Assembly (NCBI GenBank): GCA_016839585.1
Contig: JAEOTZ010000003.1
Coordinates: 1-64,000, forward strand
Length of the DNA: 64,000 bases
Source: Promethearchaeota archaeon
GTDB taxonomy: Archaea > Asgardarchaeota > Lokiarchaeia > Sigyniarchaeales > SOKP01
Direction of reading: 5' to 3'
Shown here: in pieces, positions 18,509 through 27,602 of the stretch
Layout of the letters: each line of letters opens with the position of its first letter
Numbering within the stretch: position 1 is the stretch's first letter
Notes under the pieces: model-generated
Told to the model about the DNA's origin: nothing
Databases searched by the model: none
Seen by the model: only the letters and a program-made list of their open reading frames with translations
Position numbers and translations under genes: made by a program

Positions 18509-19063
18509 ATGTCTCAACTTATAAGTTATTCAAAACTAACAAAATCGGATTTTTTCACCTTTTTTAATCTTAATGAGATAACAAGTGAAAGAAACTCTCC
18601 TACCGTAAAAATACTCAAACCAGGTGGATTTCAAGAGTATATAGATATTGAATTTCACCTTAATAAAAAAAGTGAAATAATAATGGCTAAATTAATATTA
18701 GATCGTCAATGGATTGGAAATGTTGAGACAATTAATCCCTTTGGTAAAGATATTGCTAAAAGTTTTATTGAAGCGGTTATTCCACTTGAAGAAAAAGAGG
18801 GAGAAGATAATATAGTTGTTCTACTGGTTCATTTTCTTTTTAATATGGTTGGTACAAAAGATAAAATAATACCCTGTACAGAACCATTGTACAATTTTGA
18901 AAATTCATCTGTAGAGGTAAAATCCTTCTTAGATGTCTATAGAAATTTAAAAAATTCAAATAAAATTCCTCTTAAAACGTCGATATTGAAAATTAAAAAT
19001 ATAATCCAGAAAAATAAACCTCGTATTATTATTAAATGGATGATTAAAAACAACCAAAATTGA
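18509..19063 (+). CDS. Unknown protein following the restriction-modification gene
   Basis: The 184-residue protein starts 16 bases after the modification enzyme and in the same direction, so it is probably in its operon. It is beta-rich in the first half (GGFQEYIDIEFHLNKKSEII), has one hydrophobic core segment, and a lysine-rich C-terminus. No nuclease or helix-turn-helix motif was seen. An accessory or control protein for the modification enzyme is a guess from position only. Confidence 0.55.
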   Translation: MSQLISYSKLTKSDFFTFFNLNEITSERNSPTVKILKPGGFQEYIDIEFHLNKKSEIIMAKLILDRQWIGNVETINPFGKDIAKSFIEAVIPLEEKEGEDNIVVLLVHFLFNMVGTKDKIIPCTEPLYNFENSSVEVKSFLDVYRNLKNSNKIPLKTSILKIKNIIQKNKPRIIIKWMIKNNQN

Positions 19064-19079
19064 TTAGGTTCTGATATTA

Positions 19080-19577
19080 TTATTTCTTAAAAATTTTAAA
19101 ATGAAAATCACAAATATGATCCCCTAATCCCATAAACTTCTTTCTTTCAATTTTTATTTCATGATTAAAATCCTCAAAAGCAGCCTTATAAAACGGTTCA
19201 CACATATTTTTACATATTAAGGGAATTTTCTCTCGCCGATTCTCACTTCTTTCCATAATAGACTTATATGGACATTTTATTATATTTATAATTATATCTG
19301 ACTCGTTATTTTTTTTAATTTCATAATCCCATCCTTCTATGGACCACCGAAATGTAATTATTTCAATTAAATCTTCTAAAGAATTTGTATCAATGTTTAA
19401 ATAACGTTTAATCCGTCGGATAAAAATTTTTAAAAGTCTTGTCCAAACCGAAGTATCAATCTTTAAGGCAAGATCCCACCCTACTTCCTTCTCAGTCTCC
19501 AGCATCCATACACCATCTACAGAGAAAAAATTATTTTCAAAATAAAACAACTTGTCTGTATCACTTATTTTTCTCAT
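19080..19577 (-). CDS. DUF6125-like protein
   Basis: The 165-residue protein shows a Cys pattern seen in proteins annotated as DUF6125 or L-2-amino-thiazoline-4-carboxylic acid hydrolase-like: KCPYKSIMERS, ICKNMCEPFYKAAFEDFN, and GLGDHICDFHFKIFKK at the end. The start YFENNFFSVDGVWMLETEKE also fits that family. The conserved Cys and the GDxxC motif probably bind a ligand or metal; the reaction is not known. It is convergent with the operon before it. Confidence 0.6.
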   Translation of the reverse strand: MRKISDTDKLFYFENNFFSVDGVWMLETEKEVGWDLALKIDTSVWTRLLKIFIRRIKRYLNIDTNSLEDLIEIITFRWSIEGWDYEIKKNNESDIIINIIKCPYKSIMERSENRREKIPLICKNMCEPFYKAAFEDFNHEIKIERKKFMGLGDHICDFHFKIFKK

Positions 19578-19868
19578 AATATCTTCTAATCATTATTTCA
19601 TAAAATTAATTAAGAAGAGGGATTCATATTATATATAACCTAAATTTTTAAAAGATGTTTTAATTTACCTTTCCATATATGCTTTATCTTATATTTCTCT
19701 AACTTAATATAATAAATCTTAAAAAAATTTTCTAATTTTTATTAAATCATACCCTGTTTCTAGTTAAATATCTCATAATCTTTCTCTATGAAAATAATAT
19801 TTTAAAAAACTATCATTTATTACACCCGAATAATTATTTGCTAATAATATTAAATAATAGTCTTAAAT

Positions 19869-20702
19869 ATGGAAACTGTTATACTTGCTCTATTATTAAG
19901 TTTATTAGCGGGGCTTTCAACTTCCATTGGCAGTTTTATTGCTTTTTTTATGAAAAGACCTAGCCCAAAATTTATTTCTTTCATTATGGGATTTTCTGCA
20001 GGAGTCATGATTTTAATTTCATTTTTGGAATTGTTGCCAAAGAGTATAGAAGCACTTGGGTTTCTCATGGCAATTTCTTTTTTTTTTTTAGGAATGCTAG
20101 TAATGTTTATTATTGATGTATTAATTTCTCATGAATATGAATTTGAGGATTCTATTGAGATTTTAATGAATAATAAAGGTCAACGCAAACCACATCTTCA
20201 TTATGGTCATCGTCATCGGCAACGTCCTCACCACCGTGGTGAAAAGGTTAATGATTCCTTAGTAAAAACGTCTATTTTTATATTCTTTGGAGTATTTATT
20301 CATAACTTCCCCGAAGGTATGGCCACTTTTATAGGAACTCTAACACAAGTTCACCTTGGAGTATTATTGACTATAGCTATAGCATTACATAATATACCAG
20401 AAGGAATTGCTGTGGCAGTACCAATTTATGCTTATACATTAGATAAGAAAAAAGCTTTTAAATGGTCTTTTATTTCAGGAATGAGTGAACCTTTAGGAGC
20501 AGTATTAACATGGTTGATTCTTTTCCCATTTATAAATGATAATGTATTAAATGCAATGTTGGGTGCCGTTGGTGGAATTATGGTATATATTTCTTTAGAT
20601 GAATTATTACCTGTATCTCGATCATTAGCTAAGGAACATTATTCAATAATTGGAATTATAACTGGCATGTTTATAATGTCAGTAAGTTTAGCATTATTGT
20701 AA
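19869..20702 (+). CDS. ZIP family divalent metal transporter
   Basis: The 277-residue protein has about eight membrane helices and the two ZIP metal-site helices: HNFPEGMATF and ALHNIPEGIAVAVP. The cytoplasmic loop in the middle carries a His-rich stretch (HLHYGHRHRQRPHHRGEK), which in this family buffers zinc or iron. Likely substrates are Zn2+, Fe2+ or Mn2+ imported into the cell. The closest well-known relatives are ZupT-type transporters. It is a single gene; the 291-base gap upstream has no recognisable operator. Confidence 0.9.
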   Translation: METVILALLLSLLAGLSTSIGSFIAFFMKRPSPKFISFIMGFSAGVMILISFLELLPKSIEALGFLMAISFFFLGMLVMFIIDVLISHEYEFEDSIEILMNNKGQRKPHLHYGHRHRQRPHHRGEKVNDSLVKTSIFIFFGVFIHNFPEGMATFIGTLTQVHLGVLLTIAIALHNIPEGIAVAVPIYAYTLDKKKAFKWSFISGMSEPLGAVLTWLILFPFINDNVLNAMLGAVGGIMVYISLDELLPVSRSLAKEHYSIIGIITGMFIMSVSLALL

Positions 20703-20831
20703 TTGATTTTATGTTTAAGAATACGCTAAATTAAGATGATTTAACACAAAATAATTAAAAAAAAGTATAATTAATGAAATTAAAAACATCAATAATATTA
20801 GATTAAAATTTGAATTAATTATGTGAAAATT

Positions 20832-21836
20832 ATGGTCGAAGCAGAAGTATGGCAACTTTATCGAGACATGTTGCGTAGTCGCCTTTTTGAGGAGGCTGTA
20901 ACGGATTTATGGGAAAAAGGAAAGATTTCAGGTGAGTTGCATCTTGGAACAGGAGAAGAAGCGATTATAGCAGGAGTAGTTTCACAATTAGAAGAGGGTG
21001 ATGCTATGGCAGTTGACCATCGTGGAACCCCTCCATTTATTATGCGAGGGATAGATCCGGTTTTAATTTTACTAGAATTTTTAGGTCATTCTAAAGGTCT
21101 ATGCGCTGGAAAGGGTGGTCACATGCATCTCTTTTCAAAAGAACATTTGGCTGCCTCTTCAGGTATAGTAGGCTCATCAGGTCCAGCAGCTACTGGTTTT
21201 GCATTAGCTTTGAAATATCAAAAACAAAAAAAGATTGCTGTTGCCTTCTTTGGAGAAGGAGCAATGAATCAGGGAATGATGCTTGAATCAATGAATTTAG
21301 CGTCTGTCTGGAACTTACCTGTACTTTTCGTTTGTAAAGATAACGATTGGGCGGTTTCAACAGTTACGAATAATGTTACAGGAGGAAAATTAATAGATAG
21401 AGCGAAAGGTTTCGGTATAGAAGGATATGAAGTTGATGGAACTGATGTAGAAGCAGTTTGGAAAGTTGTAAATGAAGCAATCTCCAAATTGCGTAATAAT
21501 GATGGACCTCAGTTTATCCACGCACATTGCGTGCACATGGAAGGACATTTTCTTGGAGATCCACTACTTAGATATCATCGAAATCCTACCATGTTAGTCG
21601 AAGCTGCTGATTCTCTCAAACAATATGCTGGTGAAAGTTTAGATGAGGTTTTTTTGCTTTTACGTAAAATTGGAGGACAACTTAAGAAAAAATTTGATCC
21701 TTTAGTCGTTACTCAGAAAAAATTAAAGGACAACGCAGAGCGCCTTAAACAGATAGAAGAAGAAGTAACTAAAGAAATTGAACAAGTAGTTTATAAAACA
21801 TTAGAAATTTTTAAGGGAGGGGTGAAAGATGACTAA
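20832..21836 (+). CDS. 2-oxoacid / acetoin dehydrogenase E1 alpha subunit
   Basis: This subunit of a thiamine diphosphate E1 enzyme decarboxylates a 2-oxoacid or acetoin together with the beta subunit that follows. The TPP-binding stretch is AFFGEGAMNQGMMLESMNLA with the matching KDNDWAVST; GGHMHLF and SSGIVGSSGPAATG are also typical of PdhA/AcoA. ATG 20832 is chosen over the in-frame GTG at 20823. Its length (334 residues) fits the bacterial-type family. The gene overlaps the beta gene by eight bases. The substrate cannot be told from sequence. Confidence 0.9.
   Translation: MVEAEVWQLYRDMLRSRLFEEAVTDLWEKGKISGELHLGTGEEAIIAGVVSQLEEGDAMAVDHRGTPPFIMRGIDPVLILLEFLGHSKGLCAGKGGHMHLFSKEHLAASSGIVGSSGPAATGFALALKYQKQKKIAVAFFGEGAMNQGMMLESMNLASVWNLPVLFVCKDNDWAVSTVTNNVTGGKLIDRAKGFGIEGYEVDGTDVEAVWKVVNEAISKLRNNDGPQFIHAHCVHMEGHFLGDPLLRYHRNPTMLVEAADSLKQYAGESLDEVFLLLRKIGGQLKKKFDPLVVTQKKLKDNAERLKQIEEEVTKEIEQVVYKTLEIFKGGVKDD
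21815..21825 (+). promoter_or_regulatory. Strong Shine-Dalgarno site for E1 beta
   Basis: GGGAGGGGTGA lies within the end of the E1 alpha reading frame, three bases before ATG 21829 and 12 before a second in-frame ATG at 21838. The spacing is short for 21829, so 21838 is a real alternative start. Confidence 0.6.
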
Positions 21837-22863
21837 GATGGGATTTGCTCAGGCCATCGTAAGTGCGATCGAACAAGCTATGGCAGAGGATGAAAATGTA
21901 ATTATTATGGGAGAAGATGTGCACGTTTTACGGATACCTAAACTCTTACCAAAACCAAACCTTTTCATTAGATTCGGTAAAGAACGAGTGAAATACACAC
22001 CTATAAGTGAAAGTGGTTTTGTTGGTGCTGCAGTTACTGCCGCTATGGCTGGCTTACGACCTATTGTGGAAGTTTTATTTGCGGATTTCCTTGGTGTTAC
22101 AATGGACGCTATTCTTAATCATGCAGCGAAAATTTCATTCTTTTCAGGGAATAAATGGAATGTTCCTCTTGTTATCAGAACTGCTTGTGGTGGTGGTTAT
22201 GGTGATGCTGGGCAACATGAACAAAGCCTATGGGGTTGGTTGGCTCATATTCCGGGACTTTCAATTGTTGTTCCGTCAAATCCTGCCGATGCAGGGGGAC
22301 TGATGCTCTCCTCTATCTATGAAGATAATCCTGTAATTTATTTCGAACATAAAATGTTAGCTGATTACTGGCTGGATTACATGGGAAGTGGTGGAAGAAC
22401 TACAGTCTCCTTTGATGTTCCGGAGAAAGGGTTAGAAGGAGAAGTACCTGACAAATGGGAGTCAATTCCTTTGGGTAAACTAAATAAAATAAAAGGAGGA
22501 AATGATATCACATTGATTAGTGTCGGTGTTGGTGTTCATAGATCCATTGAGGCTGCTAATATCTTAGAAGAAAAAGGTATTTCAGCTGAAGTTTTAGATT
22601 TAAGGTGTGTAGCTCCGCTAGACATAGAAGGGCTAAAAAAGTCTGTTAGTAAAACAGAAGCAGTGCTAATTGTTGACGAAGATTATAAGAATTTTGGACT
22701 TTCTGGTGAGATATGTGCAATTCTTTTAGAAGAAGGATTGTCATTTAAATATGGTCGTGTTTGTACTGAAAATACCATACCATATTCAAGAGAATTAGAA
22801 GATCAAGCGCTCCCAAATACTAAAAGGATCATTGATAAAGCTGTTAATATAGTAAAAAAGTAA
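21829..22863 (+). CDS. 2-oxoacid / acetoin dehydrogenase E1 beta subunit
   Basis: The 344-residue partner of the alpha subunit carries the family landmarks: IIMGEDVHVL, PISESGFVGAAVTAAMAGLR, and RTACGGGYGDAGQHEQSLWG with the catalytic-loop His, plus the C-terminal transketolase domain (AEVLDLRCVAPLD). It overlaps alpha, so the two are translationally coupled. No lipoyl E2 or E3 gene follows; next comes a convergent amidohydrolase. Either E2/E3 lie elsewhere or the enzyme works with another acceptor. Confidence 0.9.
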   Translation: MTKMGFAQAIVSAIEQAMAEDENVIIMGEDVHVLRIPKLLPKPNLFIRFGKERVKYTPISESGFVGAAVTAAMAGLRPIVEVLFADFLGVTMDAILNHAAKISFFSGNKWNVPLVIRTACGGGYGDAGQHEQSLWGWLAHIPGLSIVVPSNPADAGGLMLSSIYEDNPVIYFEHKMLADYWLDYMGSGGRTTVSFDVPEKGLEGEVPDKWESIPLGKLNKIKGGNDITLISVGVGVHRSIEAANILEEKGISAEVLDLRCVAPLDIEGLKKSVSKTEAVLIVDEDYKNFGLSGEICAILLEEGLSFKYGRVCTENTIPYSRELEDQALPNTKRIIDKAVNIVKK

Positions 22864-22900
22864 TTAAATTTTCTTTGTTTTCAATTTTATTCTTTTTAAA

Positions 22901-23767
22901 CTAAGGCAGTTTGAAAATCCTTTTTGCGTTATTATAAAATATATTTTCATAAAATTTTTTAGGTAAATCTAACTCTAATAATCCTTTTGTGGAAAATTCG
23001 TAATCATAGGGAATATTTGGAAAATCACTTCCATAGAATATTCGATCCTCATATGATAAAAGCAATTCTGGTGTTGGAAGTTCAACATTTTTTTTCCATT
23101 TTTGAAATAAGTCCAAATCTATATATACCATAGCTGTATCTAAGTAAATATTGTCATATTTATCTAATAATCTAAAAAATTTTTCAAACTCATATGTTCC
23201 TAAATGTGCGATAATCACATTCATGTTTGGATATTTCTCAATGAACCTTGTAAAATTTTTATATCCTACATACCGATTACTGTAAGGAGTTGTACCTACA
23301 TGAAAATTAATCCATTTTCCACGATCTAAAATTACATCATAGACTTCAAACATTCTCTCATCATATGGATAAAAATTCTGTACAAGAAGCTGTAATTTGA
23401 TGCCATAGAAATTATAAACATCAAAAATTTTAAGGATATAATCTACTCGATCTTTATCTTCAGGTGAAACACACCCAAAAGCAAGTGCCTTCTTATTCTC
23501 CTTGACTAATTGATTGGTCCATTCATTAATAAAATCCGCCACTCCCGCTTTATGAGCATAGTTAAGTGTAGAAAACCTCTCAACGTTTTTACTTTCTAAT
23601 ATTTCTACTAACTTTTCGGCTGAATATTTATATTTTATTAACCATCCTCTTGGTTTACCATTTTTATCTGGCAGTTCAAAGAAATTCCAAATTGCTTTGA
23701 AAATATCTGGAGGAAAAAAATGAGTATGTAAATCAATGTATCTAAAATCAAAATGAGAAAAAGTCAT
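22901..23767 (-). CDS. Metal-dependent amidohydrolase (amidohydrolase-2 type)
   Basis: The 288-residue TIM-barrel protein has the metal motif IDLHTHFFPP near its start, INFHVGTTPY and MNVIIAHLGTYEFE in the middle, and IFYGSDFPNIPYDY near the end, whose Asp completes the site. This order is typical of the amidohydrolase-2 / ACMSD-like group of decarboxylases and hydrolases. The substrate is unknown. It faces the E1 genes, with about 40 bases between the stops. Confidence 0.85.
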   Translation of the reverse strand: MTFSHFDFRYIDLHTHFFPPDIFKAIWNFFELPDKNGKPRGWLIKYKYSAEKLVEILESKNVERFSTLNYAHKAGVADFINEWTNQLVKENKKALAFGCVSPEDKDRVDYILKIFDVYNFYGIKLQLLVQNFYPYDERMFEVYDVILDRGKWINFHVGTTPYSNRYVGYKNFTRFIEKYPNMNVIIAHLGTYEFEKFFRLLDKYDNIYLDTAMVYIDLDLFQKWKKNVELPTPELLLSYEDRIFYGSDFPNIPYDYEFSTKGLLELDLPKKFYENIFYNNAKRIFKLP

Positions 23768-23871
23768 TAGTTATGAAAAGAATTTACGCCTTATAAAATT
23801 ATAATTAACTCGTTCTGATGTACTGTAAAATGTCAGAACTTAAAAAAGAAAAGAAGAAAAATTTTTTGAAA

Positions 23872-24030
23872 TTATTCCTTTTTCCTTAGAATTGAGCTCA
23901 ATTCGGTTTTAAGTAAATCACGTATCGCTACGCGGATTACCTCCGAACGATTAGGATATAAGTTCATATTTACTAATTCTTCTATCCCTGATAGATAGGC
24001 TTCGGGAATATGGCAGGTTATTAATTTCAT
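23872..24030 (-). CDS. Small ribbon-helix-helix DNA-binding protein
   Basis: A 52-residue frame starts MKLITCHIPEAYLSGIEELV and continues with NRSEVIRVAIRDLLKTEL. The beta strand, two helices and the NRSE(V/L)IR turn are the CopG/NikR-type ribbon-helix-helix pattern; the protein would bind DNA as a dimer. It is complete, from ATG 24030 to TAA 23872, but has no NikR metal domain. The target is unknown; it could be the nearby ABC operon or itself. A decayed relative lies at 52347-52448. Confidence 0.75.
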   Translation of the reverse strand: MKLITCHIPEAYLSGIEELVNMNLYPNRSEVIRVAIRDLLKTELSSILRKKE

Positions 24031-24214
24031 ATTTTTTTCTAAAACCCCTTTTTGATATTAAACTTGTTTTATTTAATATTTTAAGGCTAAAATGCAGTAA
24101 TATATTTATATAATACACGGATAATACAGACAAAAATGGTATGTATAGTAGTAAAAGTTGGGGGTAATCAAATTCATTTCATTATAAGTAACTGTGAAAA
24201 TATCACTGAATCCC

Positions 24215-24328
24215 ATGCATGATGCCATAATCTCAGGAGCGGGACCTTCTGGATCTAAATGTGCTGAAATCTTAGCTAAGCATGGTCTTAAAGTTGTGTT
24301 GATTGAGAAAAACACTAATTGTTCTTGA
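24215..24328 (+). pseudogene. Truncated 5' fragment of a geranylgeranyl reductase-like gene
   Basis: The 37-codon frame MHDAIISGAGPSGSKCAEIL ... IEKNT closely parallels the first 36 residues of the intact reductase at 26383, which has MFDVIISGAGPSGSKCAEIL, and then ends at TGA after NCS. Only the FAD dinucleotide-binding loop remains. The ABC transporter pair lies between fragment and intact gene, so a duplicated or displaced reductase start probably preceded insertion of the ABC cassette. Confidence 0.75.
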
Positions 24329-24425
24329 AAAATCACGTATTGGACTCCTACAATATAATATTATAAATATAAAATATATAAAACAAATTAAAAATTAAAG
24401 AACATATACAAAAAAAACAAAAATA

Positions 24426-25463
24426 ATGTCAAGCATAGTAATTAAACTCGAAAATTTAACTAAAAAATTTAGAAATTTAACTGCTGTTAATAATGTGAAC
24501 CTAGAAGTTCATAAAGGCGAAACTGTTGGATTAGTTGGACCTAATGGGGCAGGTAAAACAACTACAATTAAGTTGATTGCTAAACTTTTAAGGCCAACAT
24601 CTGGTAGAATCTTAATCAATACTAACCATGGGGTATTACAAGATTTAAGTGAAATCTCAAGAACTATAACTCAAATGGGATTTCTAATAGATATCCCTGC
24701 TTTCTATGATATGACCGCCTACCAATTATTAAAATTTTATGCTAAACTTCAAAATTATCCTAAAGATAAAATTGATAATCGGATAAATGAGTTATTAGAT
24801 TTATTCAAACTTTTAGAGTGGAAAAATGAGAAGGTAAAGACATTTTCTAAAGGGATGAGACAGAAATTAGGAATTATTCAGGCAATTATTCATGAACCAG
24901 AAATTATTATTTTAGATGAACCACAGACGGGATTAGATCCAAAAGCACGAATAAATATTCGAAAATATATTCGAGAACTTCAAAAACAAGGAAAGACCAT
25001 CTTTGTTGCTTCACATATGTTATATGAAATCTCTGAGGTATGTGATAAAATAGCATTGATAAATTATGGATCAATTATCGCCTTTGATACTATTGATAAT
25101 CTTGAGATAGGACTAAAAACTAAAGAATTGAATTGTCAATTACTTGATCCAATTCCTCTGGGAAATCTTGGATTTTTAGTAGATAAGTTAATAGAAAAAC
25201 TTGAACCATTCTTAGATCAAAATTTAGATCCTAACATCTCAAAAATTCCAGTGATATATAATGCTAAAAATCAAGGTATTAAAATTTTTTATGATGGAAC
25301 GAAAAATTCAAGAGGGCAAATCTTAAAAACATTGGTTAAGGAATTTGAATCAGATTTTACAGTAATATCATTTACACAACCAAAAACATCTCAATTAGAA
25401 AGAATTTATTCGCAATTGATTACAGAAAATAATACTCAAATAAAAACTAATAAAAGGAGGTAA
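24426..25463 (+). CDS. ABC transporter ATP-binding protein
   Basis: The 345-residue protein has Walker A GPNGAGKTTT (near residue 40), signature FSKGMRQKLGI, Walker B IIILDEPQTGLDP, and the switch His in VASHMLYEISE. About 110 C-terminal residues after the ATPase core are of the kind seen in ABC-2 exporter ATPases. It powers the permease encoded 10 bases downstream. The substrate is unknown; export of a lipid, peptide or drug is typical for the group. A GGAGG site for the next gene lies at its stop codon. Confidence 0.92.
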   Translation: MSSIVIKLENLTKKFRNLTAVNNVNLEVHKGETVGLVGPNGAGKTTTIKLIAKLLRPTSGRILINTNHGVLQDLSEISRTITQMGFLIDIPAFYDMTAYQLLKFYAKLQNYPKDKIDNRINELLDLFKLLEWKNEKVKTFSKGMRQKLGIIQAIIHEPEIIILDEPQTGLDPKARINIRKYIRELQKQGKTIFVASHMLYEISEVCDKIALINYGSIIAFDTIDNLEIGLKTKELNCQLLDPIPLGNLGFLVDKLIEKLEPFLDQNLDPNISKIPVIYNAKNQGIKIFYDGTKNSRGQILKTLVKEFESDFTVISFTQPKTSQLERIYSQLITENNTQIKTNKRR

Positions 25464-25473
25464 AAATTACAAG

Positions 25474-26301
25474 ATGGAAATATTAGATTCTATAAATTTG
25501 ATGATAAAACCGATTTTACATACTATTAATTTTGAACTAAAAAAACAGCGGAAGAAATTTGTAATTTTCTTAATTATTTCTATTGTAATTCTACTGCTTA
25601 TAAGCTTACTACCCTATGCCTTAATTCCTGATACTCCTTTACCTGACACACAAATTGAATATTTTAATGGTGGAGTAAGTTTTTTACCTTTAACCATTTT
25701 ATTCGCAGCATGTTTCTTTTTCTCAGGAATTATCTGTTCAGAATTTAGTGAAAAGACTGGTTATATTATCTTTCCTAAAATCAATAAATACAAATTAATA
25801 GTAGGGAAATACTTTGGAAATTTAATTTTGATTACCACAATTATTGCAATAAATTATTTAGTACTAGGGCTTTTAGGCGTTTTTTCATATGGGGAATTAG
25901 TAGATATTCGTTTATATATTTCTTTTGGAATCACATTATTCTATATACTTGCAATTAGTAGTTTTGTAACAGTTTTCAGTTCTATGTTGAAAAGTGTTAA
26001 TATGACAATTGTTGCTACAATATTAATCCTTCTCATAGGTTTTAATATAGTAAGTAGTCTTACTACTCTAGCTAATCCTCATCTTGAACCTATTTATTCA
26101 TTAACTTACATTAGCAATCTTATAGCATCAGTTTTAAATGAGGTTTTCCCCAAAATTAGATATACAGAAATAACCCAAGAAGATTTCACTTTTAGAACAT
26201 GGCTAACCCCAACTATAGGAACTGGAATTATAGTGTTGGCAATTTATACACTTTCATGCTTTATTTTAGCAGCATTACTTTTCAAAAGAAAGCAAATATA
26301 A
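25474..26301 (+). CDS. ABC-2 type transporter permease
   Basis: The 275-residue protein has six predicted membrane helices, with the long external loop between helix 1 and helix 2 (PDTPLPDTQIEYFNGGVSFL). The segment ICSEFSEKTGYIIFPKINKYKLIVGKYFG, split over helices 2 and 3, is typical of ABC-2 permeases (coupling helix). It is translated from ATG 25474, 12 bases after a GGAGGT. It forms an exporter with the upstream ATPase. Confidence 0.85.
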   Translation: MEILDSINLMIKPILHTINFELKKQRKKFVIFLIISIVILLLISLLPYALIPDTPLPDTQIEYFNGGVSFLPLTILFAACFFFSGIICSEFSEKTGYIIFPKINKYKLIVGKYFGNLILITTIIAINYLVLGLLGVFSYGELVDIRLYISFGITLFYILAISSFVTVFSSMLKSVNMTIVATILILLIGFNIVSSLTTLANPHLEPIYSLTYISNLIASVLNEVFPKIRYTEITQEDFTFRTWLTPTIGTGIIVLAIYTLSCFILAALLFKRKQI

Positions 26302-26382
26302 ACTATTTATTTTTTTATTATTTACAGTTAAGGAAAGGAAAATTAAATTATCATAGATAATTTGAAGATATAAGTGAATACT

Positions 26383-27558
26383 ATGTTTGATGTAATTATT
26401 TCAGGAGCAGGACCCTCAGGATCAAAATGCGCTGAAATCTTAGCCAAAGCGGGGTATAAAATTGCTTTAATAGAAAAAGATACGAGTTGGCGTAAGCCAT
26501 GTGGAGGGGGTGTGCATCATAGAGTTTTTAATTTATATCCACAGCTAAAAAAATTAAACATTCCTAAAATTCGTGGAATTGTAATGCATTCAGCAGATTA
26601 TCATAAATTGGAATATACTTTACCAGGTGATAGATATGGAACTGTTATGGATCGACTAGAATTGGATAACTTAATGAGAAATATTGCAATTGACTCAGGA
26701 GCAAACCTCTTTGATAACAATTTCTCTTTTGATTTTATCATAAAAGATCAGAAAAAAATTGGTATCAAAACAAGATCTCCCTCTGGTATCAAGGAGTATC
26801 ATGGAAATATAATTATTGTTGCTGATGGTATGAGTTCCAAGTTAGCCCTAAGATCAGGATTAAGATCAAAGTGGAAATCTGAAGAACTTGGAATTGGCAA
26901 ATGTGCCATAATGGAAGGTGGGAATAATTTAGACGAGGAATTTATATATACATACTTTAAAAGTTATAAAGGATATGGATGGATATTTCCATTAGGTAAT
27001 AAAAGGTTTAATATTGGTATAACTACTTTTTATGAAGATAATCTAAAATACAATTTAAATGAACTTTATAATCAGTTTCTTAGAGATCCAAATATTAAAA
27101 ATTACGTGCCAAGTTCAGATTATAAGACCATATGGTCTGGTTCTTTCCCATATCCCGCAATAGGTGTACTAGAAAAAAATCTTTATTCAGATAATTTAAT
27201 GCTTATAGGAGATGTAGGAGGATTTGTAGCTCCTATAAGCGGAGAAGGAATTCATGCCTCCATAATCTCTGGTCAAGCTGCAGCGGAAATAGCTATTAAA
27301 GCTTTGCAGGAGGAAGATTACTCGAAAAATATATTAAAAAAATATAAATCACACCCCGACATCAAGAGGATCATTAGAAATTTTAAGTTAAGACGTTCAA
27401 TGATTCAATTCTTTTACGAGAATAAGGGAGAAAATTTTAACAAACTATTAAAATTAGCAGAAAAAGATTCAGATTTTAAAATCCATGTTAAAAATATGTT
27501 TTTATCTAAATCTTTGCCTTCAAAAGATTTTTTTGCAAAAATAAAAAATCTTAGATAA
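26383..27558 (+). CDS. Geranylgeranyl reductase family FAD protein
   Basis: The 391-residue flavoprotein starts MFDVIISGAGPSGSKCAEIL (GTG 26374 rejected because the fold begins here). It shows the second FAD site LMLIGDVGGFVAPISGEGIH, KPCGGGVHHRV with the family's conserved Cys, and YGWIFPLGNKRFNIGI. In archaea this family saturates the isoprenoid chains of membrane lipids or of quinones and dolichols. The exact substrate is not determined. It is probably its own transcription unit; a truncated homologue is found 2.1 kb upstream. Confidence 0.88.
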   Translation: MFDVIISGAGPSGSKCAEILAKAGYKIALIEKDTSWRKPCGGGVHHRVFNLYPQLKKLNIPKIRGIVMHSADYHKLEYTLPGDRYGTVMDRLELDNLMRNIAIDSGANLFDNNFSFDFIIKDQKKIGIKTRSPSGIKEYHGNIIIVADGMSSKLALRSGLRSKWKSEELGIGKCAIMEGGNNLDEEFIYTYFKSYKGYGWIFPLGNKRFNIGITTFYEDNLKYNLNELYNQFLRDPNIKNYVPSSDYKTIWSGSFPYPAIGVLEKNLYSDNLMLIGDVGGFVAPISGEGIHASIISGQAAAEIAIKALQEEDYSKNILKKYKSHPDIKRIIRNFKLRRSMIQFFYENKGENFNKLLKLAEKDSDFKIHVKNMFLSKSLPSKDFFAKIKNLR

Positions 27559-27602
27559 GCTATTTAAATAGAAAAAAAAAATTTTTATTAAAATATTTTA
27601 AA

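Noticed and set aside
14803-19577. A BREX or other multi-gene defence island around the modification enzyme
   Set aside because: None of the other BREX genes (BrxA, BrxB, BrxC, PglZ, BrxL) is present; only one unknown gene follows.
23872-24030. NikR nickel regulator
   Set aside because: Only the 50-residue ribbon-helix-helix part exists; the metal-binding ACT-like domain is absent.
24130-24220. A 28-codon frame starting MVCIVVKVGG just before the reductase fragment
   Set aside because: It is very short, overlaps the reductase fragment in another frame, and has no similarity that I recognise.
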